From Desmodesmus armatus (taxonomy: Eukaryota > Chlorophyta > Chlorophyceae > Sphaeropleales > Scenedesmaceae), in NCBI GenBank assembly GCA_007449985.2, contig VIIQ02000066.1, positions 310,001 to 374,000 on the forward strand: a stretch of 64,000 bases of DNA, given 5' to 3'. How positions within the stretch are numbered: position 1 is the first letter of the stretch; every line of letters starts with the position of its first letter. Below, in pieces: positions 45,612-60,148 of the stretch. The position numbers were made by a program, and so were the translations under genes. Below the pieces are notes generated by a model that searched no databases, was not told where the DNA came from, and saw only the letters and a program-made list of their open reading frames with translations.

Positions 45612-47117
45612 ACATGCTAATCGTGCTGGATCCATGCGGCCGGTCGTGGGTTGTCTCAGGTCCCGAGCATGATGGCAATCCAAACAGCGACACCTCATTT
45701 GATTGCACGCCACCTCTGGTGTCTGATGCGCTCAGTCAATAGTAGCAGCATCTTCGAACAGCTGACAGCCATTGAAACTGGAAGGCCATCGTCATTGCGT
45801 TGTTCACATAATCACAAGAATCAGACTGCAACGCCAGTACGGCATCATATTTCACCCTGAGGCTTCATCTTCTCAATGATGCAAACCAGGTTGGCATGAG
45901 CAGGTCGGAGGAGGGCCCTCCCCCGGGGGACGCATGCGTCAGTGCGCACTGATGGACGGTGACGCAAGCTAGCCACGACACACTGGGCTTACCAGGCAAA
46001 CTACTAGTTGAGTGCACCTTTAAGCTTTGCTTATGTGTTGATAGGCCCCCACTGGGCCAGGCATGGCTGGGGGGAACCAGGTGGGACTGATACCACACGA
46101 CATGGGTGTTGAGGGCCGGGTGGTGCCCGAGGCTGCATCCCAAACACTCAGCCTGAGGAATCACTGTTCAGTCACTCATGAGCGACCAACCAGGCCCAGT
46201 AGGCTCACAAATGTGGGATTGTGTTTTTCTGTACCCCTTCAGGGCTTGCTATACATCTTGAGCCTGATGGGCACCACCGATCAAGCCGGACGTCGCGTAC
46301 CCTAGCTGGCTGATCGCACCATGTGCCGCACTTGGCTGATAGCACTATGTGCCGTGCACAGGTGTAGACAATGTGCACCCACGTATCCCTGGCTGTGTTG
46401 TGTCGACACGTCAGCACGGCACTGTGTGATCACGATCTGTGATCACAGCAACACAGCCCTTGCTCTGCCTGTTACTTTTCTCTCTCACAAACTCTGCGTG
46501 CAGTCCTATGGCCTCGGCACATGTGTCTGGGCCTGTCTGGTGATGGATCATCGTAACAAACCCAGATGTCGACACCAGATGTCGACACCAAACTACATAA
46601 TATACAAAGGACAGCTACCAACCATGATAAACAGCAGGAAAGGTGTGTCCAACAGCACAACTGTCTGCAACAGCTCAATCAAGCTTGCCAGCCGACCTGG
46701 CCTCAATCGCTCCAAACTCCGACCCCAACCAGGGCATAAACAGGCAAGGCGATGGTCAATGCACCGCCGCCAGTGAAGCATGCTATGGGTCGAAACCTGC
46801 TTCTCGTATGGCCTGGCCACCGCTGGCCTGTGGCATGAGACACGTACAGCTCGGCCGGTTGCAGAGACAACACACGCAGACAGCATGCCCGCGGGCACAC
46901 ACAAACCGTAAGTGAAAGCAGCCAAACAGCACACCTACAGACATCAGAAGTATGCCACCGACTGCTGCAAGGCACCTGCAGAGTGGCAGCCGCTCTCACG
47001 TTGCCCCAGAGGTCCCAACCCAATTGCTGATCAGCCTGGACCATTTTCCAGGGCTGCCACAGCTGTTGACAACACCACCAGGCACGACCATGCATGTGCA
47101 GACACCATGGCCCAGCA
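45612..47117. other. Intergenic region between Rab2 and the NO VEIN-like gene
   Basis: Contains the promoter region of the - gene starting at 45,527 and the probable 3' UTR of Rab2 (A/C-rich on + from ~46,300 to 47,117). A 19-bp near-palindrome GTGATCACGATCTGTGATCAC-like lies near 46,426-46,446, and a short direct repeat of CAGATGTCGACAC near 46,563. No gene was seen. Confidence 0.45.
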
Positions 47118-49719
<2,602 letters not shown>

Positions 49720-51099
49720 CGGATGCTGCTGCTTTCCCTGCTAGATGAAGGTGAGCAGGTGTGCTGCAGTGATCCGTGTGCTGTGCTGCCGGGCTGTTAG
49801 CTTAGCACACAAACGATGATTCAGGAGAAAACAAAGCAGAGTCCGAGCACTTGCTGCAGAGAGGTATCGGTTGCAGTGATGGCTCTCTCGAGACAGGGCT
49901 CTTCTGTCTGTTGCTGAACCTGTAGGATACAAAACGTTCAATACTGTTGAAACTTGCATTTCTTCCAAAAACCAAAGCAAAAGGCGCCCTCACACCCTCC
50001 AGAATAACGCTGTCACACACAGGGGCATGTGCATGCATTTGTACACGAAGCTTGCAGACACACCAGCACCGCTACAGCTGAGTATTGCAGCCGCCCTCCT
50101 TTCTATCAAGTAAGAGCTATCAAGTAAGAGGATAGAGGGGTGGTGGAATGGGGAGGGTCCCATGGGACCAGGGTGTGTGTGTGTGGGGGGGGGGGGGATC
50201 TACACGATTACGGACGTACTCATATGCCTCACATATCTTGACAAGGCGTTAATTGAGCTGCTGCTTCACACCTGTGTTCGCATGCCGTGTTTTGGGCACC
50301 CCCCTTGGCCAAGGGGCCATGGCCATGGCCAGCTTGTTGAGTTGGCTGGGGCGATCCGGTGGCAGAAGGGGGTGGGAGTGTTGGGGGATGTTGTTTCCCT
50401 TGTGTCACAGCTGCTGAAAATGAACACTGGCACAAGGCTGTGCAGCGGGTGCATGCCTTACGGTACGCGACACACTGGACCTGCCAGCCCAACAGGCTTT
50501 AGCATGCATGCACCCATTTGGTGAGCCCACGTTTGGCCAGAGGGGGGATGTATTGTTGTAAATCACAAGGCAACTGCATGGTCCCCTTGGGCATGCAGTG
50601 CATGGCCACCTTGGGCACGCCTGGCCAGCTAGTGACCCAGACTCCAATGCCAGCCTGGCAAGCTGGCTGTCAGCTGGGTCCACACGCTGTTTGCGTCACT
50701 TTGCCAACTCGGATGTACAGACACCTGCCAGAATATACATCCCTCGCCGGCATCCATACCTGCATATTGGCTTGCTGTTCTGGACCAGCGAGCCCCAGAT
50801 GGTCTGGGCCAGATCACAGACATGAGAATGCTTGTGCGGATTGGCCTGTGCATCAGCGGGTGGCTGCACACATTGGTCACATAGAATTCTTTGTATGAAG
50901 CAGTGCAATGCTGCAGATGATGTGGTATTGTTTGCGCTGGTCAATGTTGGCACGTGTAGTGCTGACGTGCAGTGACTCAGTCCAAGGCTGTAAGTAGATT
51001 GACTGTGCACCATTATCAGCATTGATTGAGAGGTCCCGTAAGTGCTCCCTTCCAGCCTCAGCCATCACATCCAGTCTCGAACAGTTTCGGAACTCGGAC
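49720..51099. other. Divergent intergenic region between Rab2 and the 51.1-kb gene
   Basis: Promoters of both genes are expected here. Contains a (GT)n-(G)n tract near 50,174-50,198 and a small tandem copy of CTATCAAGTAAGAG near 50,105-50,132. No supportable ORF. Confidence 0.4.
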
Positions 51100-53728
51100 A
51101 TGACCATGATGCTGGCTCGTCAGAACGCCAGGGCAGTATCCCTGACGCAAAAACACTCAACGTTCAGGCCTGTGCCACTGACGGTCGTGCGCTTCAAGCC
51201 TGCTGCAGGTGAGCAGAATTGCTTCAGCCATCGCCTGGGCCCGGCGCTGTAACCTTTACCGTGGCAGTGCGATTATCCCCATGGACAGCTCTACCACAAT
51301 TGCGCAGCCCAAGGTCGCCCGGCCGGTACTGCATGGCTTGCATGCGCTGTGACCGCCCTCTCAGCTATCTGGTTATGATCAGTTCAGTTGTGGTAGGAAT
51401 GGGGGGTGCAACCTGAGGGCAGCAACACTACATTAGCATGATCAACCTCATCAGTTGGTTGAGAATGGGTGGATCTGATGTGCTTGTACTTTGCAAATCC
51501 CTGCCATACCAAAGCGGTCTGCTGGCAGCTGTGCAACAGGTCCCCACATTGCAAGCTGCAGCAGTAGGATGTGGGTCTTGCACAATATTGGCTATCTCCA
51601 TAACGATAATTTTTGCAAACAACAACAATCGAAGCCATACAATGGGGAGTGGAAAGGTCGACTTGAGTCCCCCTGAGTGTCTTTGGCCCGTGCTGGGCCA
51701 GGCTGTACAGGCACATGTGTGCCCCAGCCCCCCATTGGGCCAGTAAAGGCAACTGTGCAGCTGTAAGGCCTATATTTGCAGCACCCAGGGTGTTTGCAGT
51801 TGCTTTGAAGATCTTGTCTGTCGTATACTCTGACAAGCACTTTGATGCGCCACTGGCAATGACTAGCGCCCTGCGACAGATACAGAACAAGACTTCCAGG
51901 CAGTGTCCTCAACACTGCTGCTGCTGCTTTGTGTGCTGTGCAGCTGATGGCCCCATGGTGGCAGCAGGCAACAGCGTGGTGCTCAGCTTCAACGGCCAAG
52001 AGGAGAAGATCCGCCTGATCAACAACAAGATCCAACTCAGTGCCGTCAAGGATGCCTTCAATTTGAGGACGGTGCAACTCAACGGCCTCACAGAGCCAGT
52101 GGACCAGCTAGGGTTTACTGTCGCTGAGTTCAGCCCCGGCACAGTTGTCAACGTCAGTGGGTCACCCACAACAGGTGTGACCGAGCTGCTGGCTGCGCAG
52201 GACAAAAAATCCTGATTGCACATGCTGCTCCCTGCTGGCAAGCTTGCGCTCACAGCACCTGCATGTGAGAGGTTGAGGTTTGTGTTCTGTACGTGATGAG
52301 CAGGGTTGTGGTTGCAACAGGTGTAACTGCATGTTGTCAGTGATTTTGGGGGACAAACCCTTCATATGCCACCCCGCTGTTACGTGTCGACAACCAGCAT
52401 GCCCCATAGCCGTTTGTGGGCTCAGACCCTCTGTGTGAGAGCGGCTACTGCAGCTGCCGTCTTCACCACGAGTACCTATCACCAGAACAGCAAGCAACCT
52501 TCCTGCATCTGTATGCTGCGGCACTGCTGTTTCCCCCTGCCCTGCCCCTTTGCAGAGATGGAGAAGCTTCAGGCGGAGATTGCAGCGCTGCGTGCCGAGC
52601 TCCAGTCCTTGCATGACATCCGCTCTGACCTGCGTGACATGGCCTCCATGTCAGCAAGCTTCACCAGCATGACAAGTACGTGCGTAACACACAACCATGT
52701 GCAGTGAGAGCTGCTAGCAGCACTCGCTCAAGCGCACTTGCCACCAAGCCACACATGGTGCATTGCAGCCTTCCATCACTTTGCGTCCAGGGTGCTTGGC
52801 TTGGCTAGCGCCGCGAGATGTGCTGATTAGAGCTCCAGCGTAGGCCTTGGGATGCTCGACACTAGCTCAGGTTTGCAGTCGGGGATTTTGCGCACTGGGC
52901 GGTCGATACGCACTGTCATGCATCTGCGCTGCTGCAGCTGCCACCCTTCTTGCCTCGGGCAATGCAATGTTACTGGCTTTTGCTTGTTCCCTTGCTTATT
53001 GAGATACACTGCTGCTGTGTGTGCATCTGCAGGCAGCTACGATGACATGATGAAGCGTCTGATGACGCCAGGGGCAACCCCAGAAGACATCACTGTCATC
53101 AAGAGGCTGCTGGCAGAGATCGTTATGGGCAGCCGGTGAGTAGACCATTTAATTCACCGCCCTCGCCCTCAACCTCCAGCAGAGTGGAGTTGTGCAGAGC
53201 TGGCCGTTCCGCACACAGCAGGCCTTCCCTAGGGCTTCACACTCCAGGAGCGCCTTGCGCGCTGCATACCTCTTGAGTTCACAAGCCAAGCAGCAGGCTG
53301 TGGAAGCTGCTGAAGTTCCCAGCATGCTTTGGTCTAGGGCACACTTGCTGATTGCTGATGCTGCCTGCTGCTGCTTGGGTCATATCCCACCACCCTGTAT
53401 CCTTCTGTCTAGCGTGCACTGCACACACCTTGCATCCCAGTCCTTACGGTTTCAGTCTTGCCTGTGCCACTGTTAGTAACCAAGTTTTGAACCCGTCTGA
53501 CACCCCACTTGCCTGTATCCACACCTGCTGCTGCCCTACAGTGACAGTCCAGACTTCACCAAGACCTCCTTGGACGGCTACACCTTTGACACCTTCTGGG
53601 AGGGCCGTATGCTGGCCAAGGACATCATCAACAGCCACACAGAGACCCGGCGCCCACACGTGAGGCGACACCGCCACGACGACAACATGTCTGTGGAGGA
53701 AGTCATGTCTTCCTTCCATGCAACCTAG
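51100..53728 (+). CDS. Protein of unknown family with plastid-like leader and coiled coil
   Basis: Five exons: 51100-51208, 51944-52174, 52556-52675, 53033-53135, 53542-53728. They close in phase to 249 residues ending in TAG. Residues ~1-38 are rich in Ala, Arg, Ser and Thr with no acidic residue (MTMMLARQNARAVSLTQKHS), like a chloroplast transit peptide. A compact beta-rich-looking segment follows (~40-110, SFNGQEEKIRLINN ... FSPGTVVNVSG). Then comes a heptad-like helix (~113-140, EMEKLQAEIAALRAELQSL), a helical part (YDDMMKRLMTPGATPEDITV) and an acidic, His/Arg-rich tail. I do not recognise it. A second start at 51,105 would lose two residues. Plastid targeting is inferred from composition only. 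Confidence 0.75.
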
Positions 53729-56700
53729 GTCACACTGAAGGTGGCCTCGGTTGGTGGTTGGCTGTGTATTATAAGTACTGATTTGCATGTGTTCTGACAG
53801 GGGGGGAGTCCATGTTTGTTTGCATCAATTTTGTATGAAGGTCAAGTTGAGGCGGCGTTTTCAGGGATTGACCTCAGTTGTGGGTGACAACATGTGTGCA
53901 TCCTGGAGCTTGTGTTTGAGCTGGGTTAGAGGCTGCATTGCGGTTTTGTTGAGAGCTGTGCATATGCAAGTGTGGTTGGTGGCAGATCATACGTGCTGCG
54001 CCATGCAGCATGTTTTTCCCAGGCTTGTCTGCTCTTTCTCGTGTGTGCCATGCCTCTGATCATGGTGACTGTGCATGGCGCCAGCTTTTGGTCTGCGTAG
54101 AAGAGGAAATGGGAGTTGAGTGCACTATTGGGTGCATGTTGATTGCGACGGTGGTTCACTACTGTCTTTACTGTGGCATTGACTGCAATGTGCAACTGTG
54201 GGACACGCATGTGCTGTTTGATCGGCACTAGCAGTCCGTTGGAAGTGACATGTGATGACACCAGTCCCCCTTCTCCGCCAACAAACTCCAGTTGATGGAG
54301 ACAGGTTTCAGGGTATAGCGTATATTTCTGTCTGTGGGGTTTGAAAAGGTGTGTTTGACTGTCAGGCAGGCAGACTGCATGAAGATCGGCCTGCTTAACA
54401 GCGCCGCTGGCTTCAGATTTTCTTTTGGCTCCAAGGGTGCATGGCAGTTGCCTGTACCTATGCCTGCACCTTGTACGTGTATCTCGCATGGCAGGGCACT
54501 ATGTACGGTATGTTATGCGTTTGAGTGTTTCTGCCATGTGTGCTAGGAAGAGAGATGGGGACTGAGCGATTTGATCAGGATACATCAGGCTGTAGTGGCG
54601 CACATCAGTTTATGGGCTGGTACCACCAGCCATGTGCTGTGAGGTCTGCACAACTCATGGCAGGCCTGTGGTTGCAAAAAAGGTGTTGGATGGGTGTGCG
54701 CACAACGGCTGCTGCCGGCACAACTAGTACTTAGCCCTCGGGCAACTCATCTTTACACTGCTACGGGAGGCTACGAGGTCTCTGCGGCTGCAGCTTGGCT
54801 CGATAGTTGCTCTTAGGGCTTGTGCCAGCCAGTGGGAGTGTTGGCAGTTGTGACAGTCAGTTGCTGTGAGGCACCACCTGGTGCCACGGTGGCTTACGGG
54901 ATGAACTCGACAGGAGTTGAGGCTGGCGTGGCTGGCTGCTTGTGCGGAGAGCTGGAAGGAAGTGTGACCTGACGTCAAAGTGTGACCTACTTAGGCTCAA
55001 AGTTGAGTGAGGCATGGATGGCAGGCGCGCATCCACACGATTTTGTGAAGTGGTACAGGAGAGTTGGGGATGGAGGAGCAGAGGGATTGGGGGACAATGA
55101 AGGGCACTTTGGAGGCATGTCGACTTGACCTGACTTCAGGGCAGGTGGCCTGCTGTTTTGTGGTTGCGGTGATTGTCGTGGTGTTCGTGACAGGCTTCTT
55201 GAGATGAATTTGCAGTGTTGAATGGTAGGGCAGTGGTTTCATGAACATGTATGATCGAACATGTATGATCGATTGCTGCTGGTGCCCATGCGACCTGAAT
55301 GCACGACTTGCTTGTGCTGAGGGGTGCATACAGCTTGTGGTGCATCTGCGCTGCTACGTATGGTTGTCTCAGGACTCTTGATACCACTGCACCCCAGACT
55401 CTGGAGTTGCCTTGAGTGAAAGGTTGTTTGTACTGCATGTGTTCCTTGGACAAAGGTGCATAGTCAGGGTTTTTTTACAGGTGTTGCTTTGACCCTTCCC
55501 CTGACACACCCCACAGTGACAACTGCCTTCATTTTGCATACAACCAGGAGCCTGGTAATCACTGTTTTGTAAGCGTAAGGAGCAGCAATGTGTTCAGCTG
55601 TCTGTTCTGGGGGGCTGCTTCTTGCTCTGCATGTGCGTTGTTTTCCGAGCAGTGGGGACTGTGTACCGCTATGCCAGTTGTGAGTTGCTGTACAATGCTG
55701 CATGTGGGAGGTTGGCTGTTTGTGAAGGCGCCTGTTCCTTGTTTGTTGTACAGGTTTTGATAGTTGGGCCGACCAACAATGGTCACCATGCGAGTCAACA
55801 ATTGCCTGTGGTTCATACCTAAACCCAAAACATTCAAAGTTGTAAGCATCTTCATGGTGATGTCTGGCACCTCGCAGACTTGTATGCATGCGTCACCACC
55901 ACGCGTCAAAGCCACTCCTTTATTGCATAGCAGCCCTCTGCACTGCGGACTGAGCCTGCACTGTGCACTCGCCTTTGAGATGTGCTGAGGGCAGTGCTGT
56001 GTTCCTGTCATGGATGCGGGGTGACGTTACGGCTTGGGATTTGGTCCCTTCAAAACAAGCAGCAGTGATGTGCACATGTTGCTCAACTGTCACGCTTTTG
56101 ACAAGTACTCAATCAAAATTGTGAGACCACCCACTGGCAATGGTGCACCACAGTTGACACTGCACTTTGGCAATTGCCATTACAGGTTGTTATAGCTCAT
56201 GGCTGGCAGCCCAGCTGGATGCATCTGGATGCATATGCATGGCAGTCAGGAAGCGTGTCGCCCACACAAACCAAATCTGGCTGTTTGATGAAGTCAGGCC
56301 GCCCGCAAAGAGCTGCAGTCCAACTGTATCATGCAGATCAAGATGAGAATGGGGCATGGCTGCCACTCTGAATTTGAAAAAGCCCACCAGAGCAACATTG
56401 GGCAGCTGCCAGCAGTGCCGCACTGCCTTCACTGGCGTTCAGCACCCACTGCATGCGCAGTGCGCACACTGTTGCAGCTACAGAAACGTGGCAAAGCCAA
56501 GAAAAGGTCAGCATATCCTGCGTCCAGGAGCTTGGTCCACATTCAGCACGTGCGATCAGTTTGGCACGTCAGCCATACAAGCAACAGCATCAACCATTCC
56601 AAGTCACTGCGGTCACCGCAACGGTTGCAAACACCGATGCCAACAAGATGTACTGCAGACCTGGGTAGGCTAGGTCCGTTGCACAGCTTTTGTGCACGAC

Positions 56701-57149
56701 TGCTAAAACCAACAAGACCTTGCTGTACATCACATGTACATGACCATGCAAAAGTATCCAGCCAGCTGTGCGGTGATGCCAGAAGCACTGTTAGTTGAGA
56801 ACCCTTCAGCCGTTGGCATAACGGCGGCATGCACGAAAACTATCATAACCCACAATATTCTCCTGAAGGCAGCAACACCAGCAAATTGAATACCAGCCCG
56901 GCAGCCGCTGCTTTTGAAGCCAATTCATCCCTGCCGCTCAGGTGCATCAACAGAAGGTACCACCACCAGCAGAGCCGCAGCAGCATAGAAGCAGGTGGTA
57001 GTGCCATTATTGCCTTCATACTCCTGTGCAGGACCGCAGTACTTGAGGTGCTGCCTGCCAGGGGGCTTGACCCACAGCAGGTCACTGATCTGTGCAGCAC
57101 AGCTGTCTCACAGGCTGTGATACACTTGTGGAGGAACTGCGCCCAACTT
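53729..57149. other. Long convergent 3' region, no gene seen
   Basis: The + strand is G/T-rich from the stop at 53,728 to about 55,850, then A/C-rich to 57,149. The simplest reading is long 3' UTRs of the flanking convergent genes. TGTAA motifs lie at 55,568-55,572 and 55,841-55,845, at the flip. The ORFs here are short and overlapping. Confidence 0.45.
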
Positions 57150-58715
57150 TCACGCCTTCAAGTCGGACTCCACGCGTGGTATCGGATACCACGCGCGTCC
57201 GTCAGGAGGATCTTCCTTGAAGCTCCCTATCACTGCCAGCTTTTCAGGGGACAGGGGGCCGGGCTGCACGACACCTGTCAGCTCGCTGTGATCCCGAAAC
57301 TTGTCCAAACTCACCACAGGAAGGATCTTGACATCCAGCGCGTATGCCCGTGCCGCCCTGTACAGCTGTAGGTCGGAGCCCTTCAGGCTGCTAGGCTCAA
57401 TGCTGTTTGGCATGTTGGCTGGGGTGCCGCGCCGCCAGGACCATCCTCCTGCTAGGGCCTCATGTAGTGACTTGACAGCATAGGAGTGCTCCAGCACAAG
57501 ACCCAGGGTGACTCCTGCAGGGTACCAGCTCGCGTCACTCAGTGCTGTTGCCAGCTGTACACCAAAGGCAGACTCTTGTGCTGCGCTAACGGCTGCTGCG
57601 GACTCCGCAGCAGTTGCTGCCGAGCCGCTGTTGCCGTGGCTGCTGCCGCGCCCGCCGCGCCTGGAGCGGTGGTAGAGGCTATAAGTCAGGGTCACACGCT
57701 GGCCTGTGGTGATGGGCTTGATCTCGTGCTCACAGTCATTGTACATGGCAGCCCATGCAAGCCTGCCGTGGCTGCTGCTGCTGGAAGCAGCTGCCAGCCT
57801 CGCACTACTGGTGCTGCCCCAGTCATGTGTGACAGACGTGCTGAGGTCTGGGCTCCTGATGATGAGCTCGCCCCAGTGAACTCTGTGGGGAGGCAGAAGA
57901 CGAGGGAGCCAAACATGTCTGGGCTGGCGGGCGTGTCATGATGGGCCTTGCAAAAGCCTACAGCAGCAGGAGCACAACAGCAGCAGTGACGACTGGTAGC
58001 AGCAGTGGTCAGCTGAGTGAGAGTCCGACTGCCAGTCCAGTGCAGCAGGCTAACCTGCAGGGCAGCCAACCCTTCAAGCCCATCAACACTGTCAGCGGCC
58101 TGAAGCTTTCAAAGGGGCCTGAACAAGTCAAAGCCTGCTGCCAGTGCCTGTCACGGTGACATGGGATATGGGGTGTCAGGCATGTCCCACTGCCGAGGCT
58201 GTCAAAGGCACGGTGCCTCGGGCGCCCGGCAGTTGGATTCGCCTGACTGCTGTGTGTGTCACCAGCCGGTGGCAGTCCGCCCCCCTAGTAACCCCCAAAA
58301 AACCCTGCATGTGACATGGCATGGTTGAATCGGGTCGCAGTGCAGGTCCATCAGCTGGTCATTGCAGGCCTCAGGCAGTGTTGCACAACTGGTGTTTGCA
58401 GCACTGCCTTCAGCAGACGCCCTGCGATCCAATAGCTCACACATCACCCACATTTTCCTCATCATACGATAGTACACACATCACATGTACACGCATGCAT
58501 TCAAACCGCGAAGTGCACGTTGCGGCATGTCTGAGCAGCAACCCCCGCGCAACGCACAGCAGTACTACTAGACTGCACCACTGTCAGCCATGCGCAATGC
58601 ATTGATGGATATCCGAAACATGTGTAGTACACATCTGCTGTTGATAATGCGCAATGCATCCAACTTCAAATCAACTGCATCCAACTTGATTGCGCAATGG
58701 ATCCAACTTCAAATC

Positions 58716-58763
58716 AAATCAAACTTACACCTGTAGCTATGAAGCTAGCTCAAGAGCTCATGC
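58716..58763. repeat. ~45-bp segment shared with a NO VEIN-like intron
   Basis: ACACCTGTAGCTATGAAGCT, with its neighbours (AATCAAA before, CAAGAGCTCATGC after), is found here in intron 2 of the oxygenase gene. It also occurs at 44,947-44,988 in intron 2 of the NO VEIN-like gene, in the same orientation to the reading strand. This copy has a four-base AGCT insertion. Confidence 0.75.
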
Positions 58764-59301
58764 CAGCCAACTTGACGGTTTTGATCAAGATTTGTTTACG
58801 GAACAGCAGGTCCCTCACCGTCAGGGCTGTACACGTTGACAGCGTAAGGCTCAGCTCGGATGAGCCCTGCTGCCCAGGGCATCATCAACTCCCCAATCTC
58901 ATCCAGGATGGCTTCATTGGGCATGGGGGCGGCCAGGCCAAGCCCCAGCCTGTCAGCTGGCAGCTGGAGGGCCTTGCGCACTGCATTGTCGTGAAGAGTC
59001 TGCCGGCCCAGGCCAAACATGGCGGGGCTGCAGGCGTCCAGCAGGGGCTGCAGCTCTGTGGGGTCCTTGCCTGAGAGGGGGAAGGTCACCTGTGATGGTA
59101 CGCGTATGCGTACATGCATGTGTGAAGGCGGCATGGAGATGAACATGCATTAATATTGTGGGTGTCATTTGCGTGTGCCTTGCCGCTGTGCGACGACTGT
59201 TGCTATGACAGCTACCAATGGTGACATGCTGTCAAAACCGCCAGCAGGTGCTTCTACCTTGCAACGCTGTGCTGCACCACACTACATTGTGTCACATACA
59301 T

Positions 59302-59336
59302 GTGCGTCTAGCTGGTCACTGACCAGCTAGACGCAC
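59302..59336. repeat. 35-bp perfect palindrome in an oxygenase intron
   Basis: GTGCGTCTAGCTGGTCA and its exact inverse are separated by a single C. It lies in intron 1 of the oxygenase-like gene. Confidence 0.85.
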
Positions 59337-59593
59337 GCATGCGGCATGCGCGCTTCGTCCATTCAGGTGCTCTTCTGCTGTTCACAACTTCACCAGCACT
59401 GGTCAAAGCAGCCCAGGTTGATCCATGTGCAAGCAGGGTGACTCACACAGACAGGCTGGTTGATGTGGTCTTTGAAGTGCACCTCCAGCGGCCTCGGCAG
59501 CTCAATCACGCCAGAGATCTCGAAGGCAGTGGAGCCTGCTGCAGCAGCGGACAGCAGCTGCCTCCGCAGGGACTGCTGCAGGGACTCTGTCAT

Positions 59594-60148
59594 TGTGAGT
59601 TTGCTTGGGAACTACTGCTCTTGGTGTTTGTTCGTGGTATTGAAGGTAAGCCTATCGAGCTTGGGTCGTGTGGGCTGTCTAGAAAGGAGGCCTGATGTCA
59701 CAATGACGGTGTGCGTCATGTGATGCGACGAAACAGTCTACGGCAGAAAAGCAGTGCTGAGTGCTGATCAGACCGAAAGCAGAACCTCAGATCGCGATTG
59801 CACTGAATGCGCATGCACGTGGAATCGACACTGTCGTTCGCAAGCCGACACGCGACGTTTTGCTTTCGGCGATATATACGCCGGAGCCCATCATCAAGGG
59901 CCCGCTATTTTACCTTCTGAACACGTCTACAACGTTGTGGGTGAATGCACACCGACTGCACACACGCCGATCTGTTCCATGCGCCAGTCACAGGCATGGC
60001 ATGTCGATCATTACACGCTGTCCTCCGCTGCCAGGCGCACGACGTTTGCTCAATGCAATGTTGATCACTACTGACCATCTGCCTATGCTGGCATCTTGAA
60101 AGCAGCTTGCGGTCGTCAAGACATGCCCAACTTGCTGGTTGTGAGCTG
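59594..60148. other. Intergenic region
   Basis: 5' side of the oxygenase-like gene and 3' side of the RWD gene. No supportable ORF. Confidence 0.4.

Larger units (their letters stand above)
57150..59593 (-). pseudogene. 2OG-Fe(II) oxygenase-like gene with an apparent single-base frameshift
   Basis: Exons 59593-59447, 59089-58819 and 57957-57150. The first two join in phase (49 codons, then 90 plus one base). Exon 3 carries the Fe(II)/2-oxoglutarate oxygenase core: AHHDTPASPDMFGSLVFCLP, where H-x-D supplies two iron ligands, and WAAMYNDCEHEIKPITTGQRVTLTYSLY, where DCEHE supplies the distal His. Between them the frame shifts: GSLVFCLPTEFTG is in one frame, and the continuation expected for the family (GELIIRSPD...) is in another. 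The break is at about 57,870-57,875 and needs one extra base. It may be a real lesion, an assembly error at a GGGG run, or an unusual splice. Beyond that the frame is open to a stop at 57,150. Members of this group are cytoplasmic or nuclear hydroxylases of unknown substrate. Confidence 0.7.

Noticed and set aside
50877..51890. - strand ORFs opposite the 51.1-kb gene
   Set aside because: They are antisense to exons of the + gene whose five exons join in phase. The - frames share no splice-consistent model.
54010..54546. Short + ORFs after the 51.1-kb gene
   Set aside because: They fall in the G/T-rich 3' stretch with no splice-consistent links or domain content.
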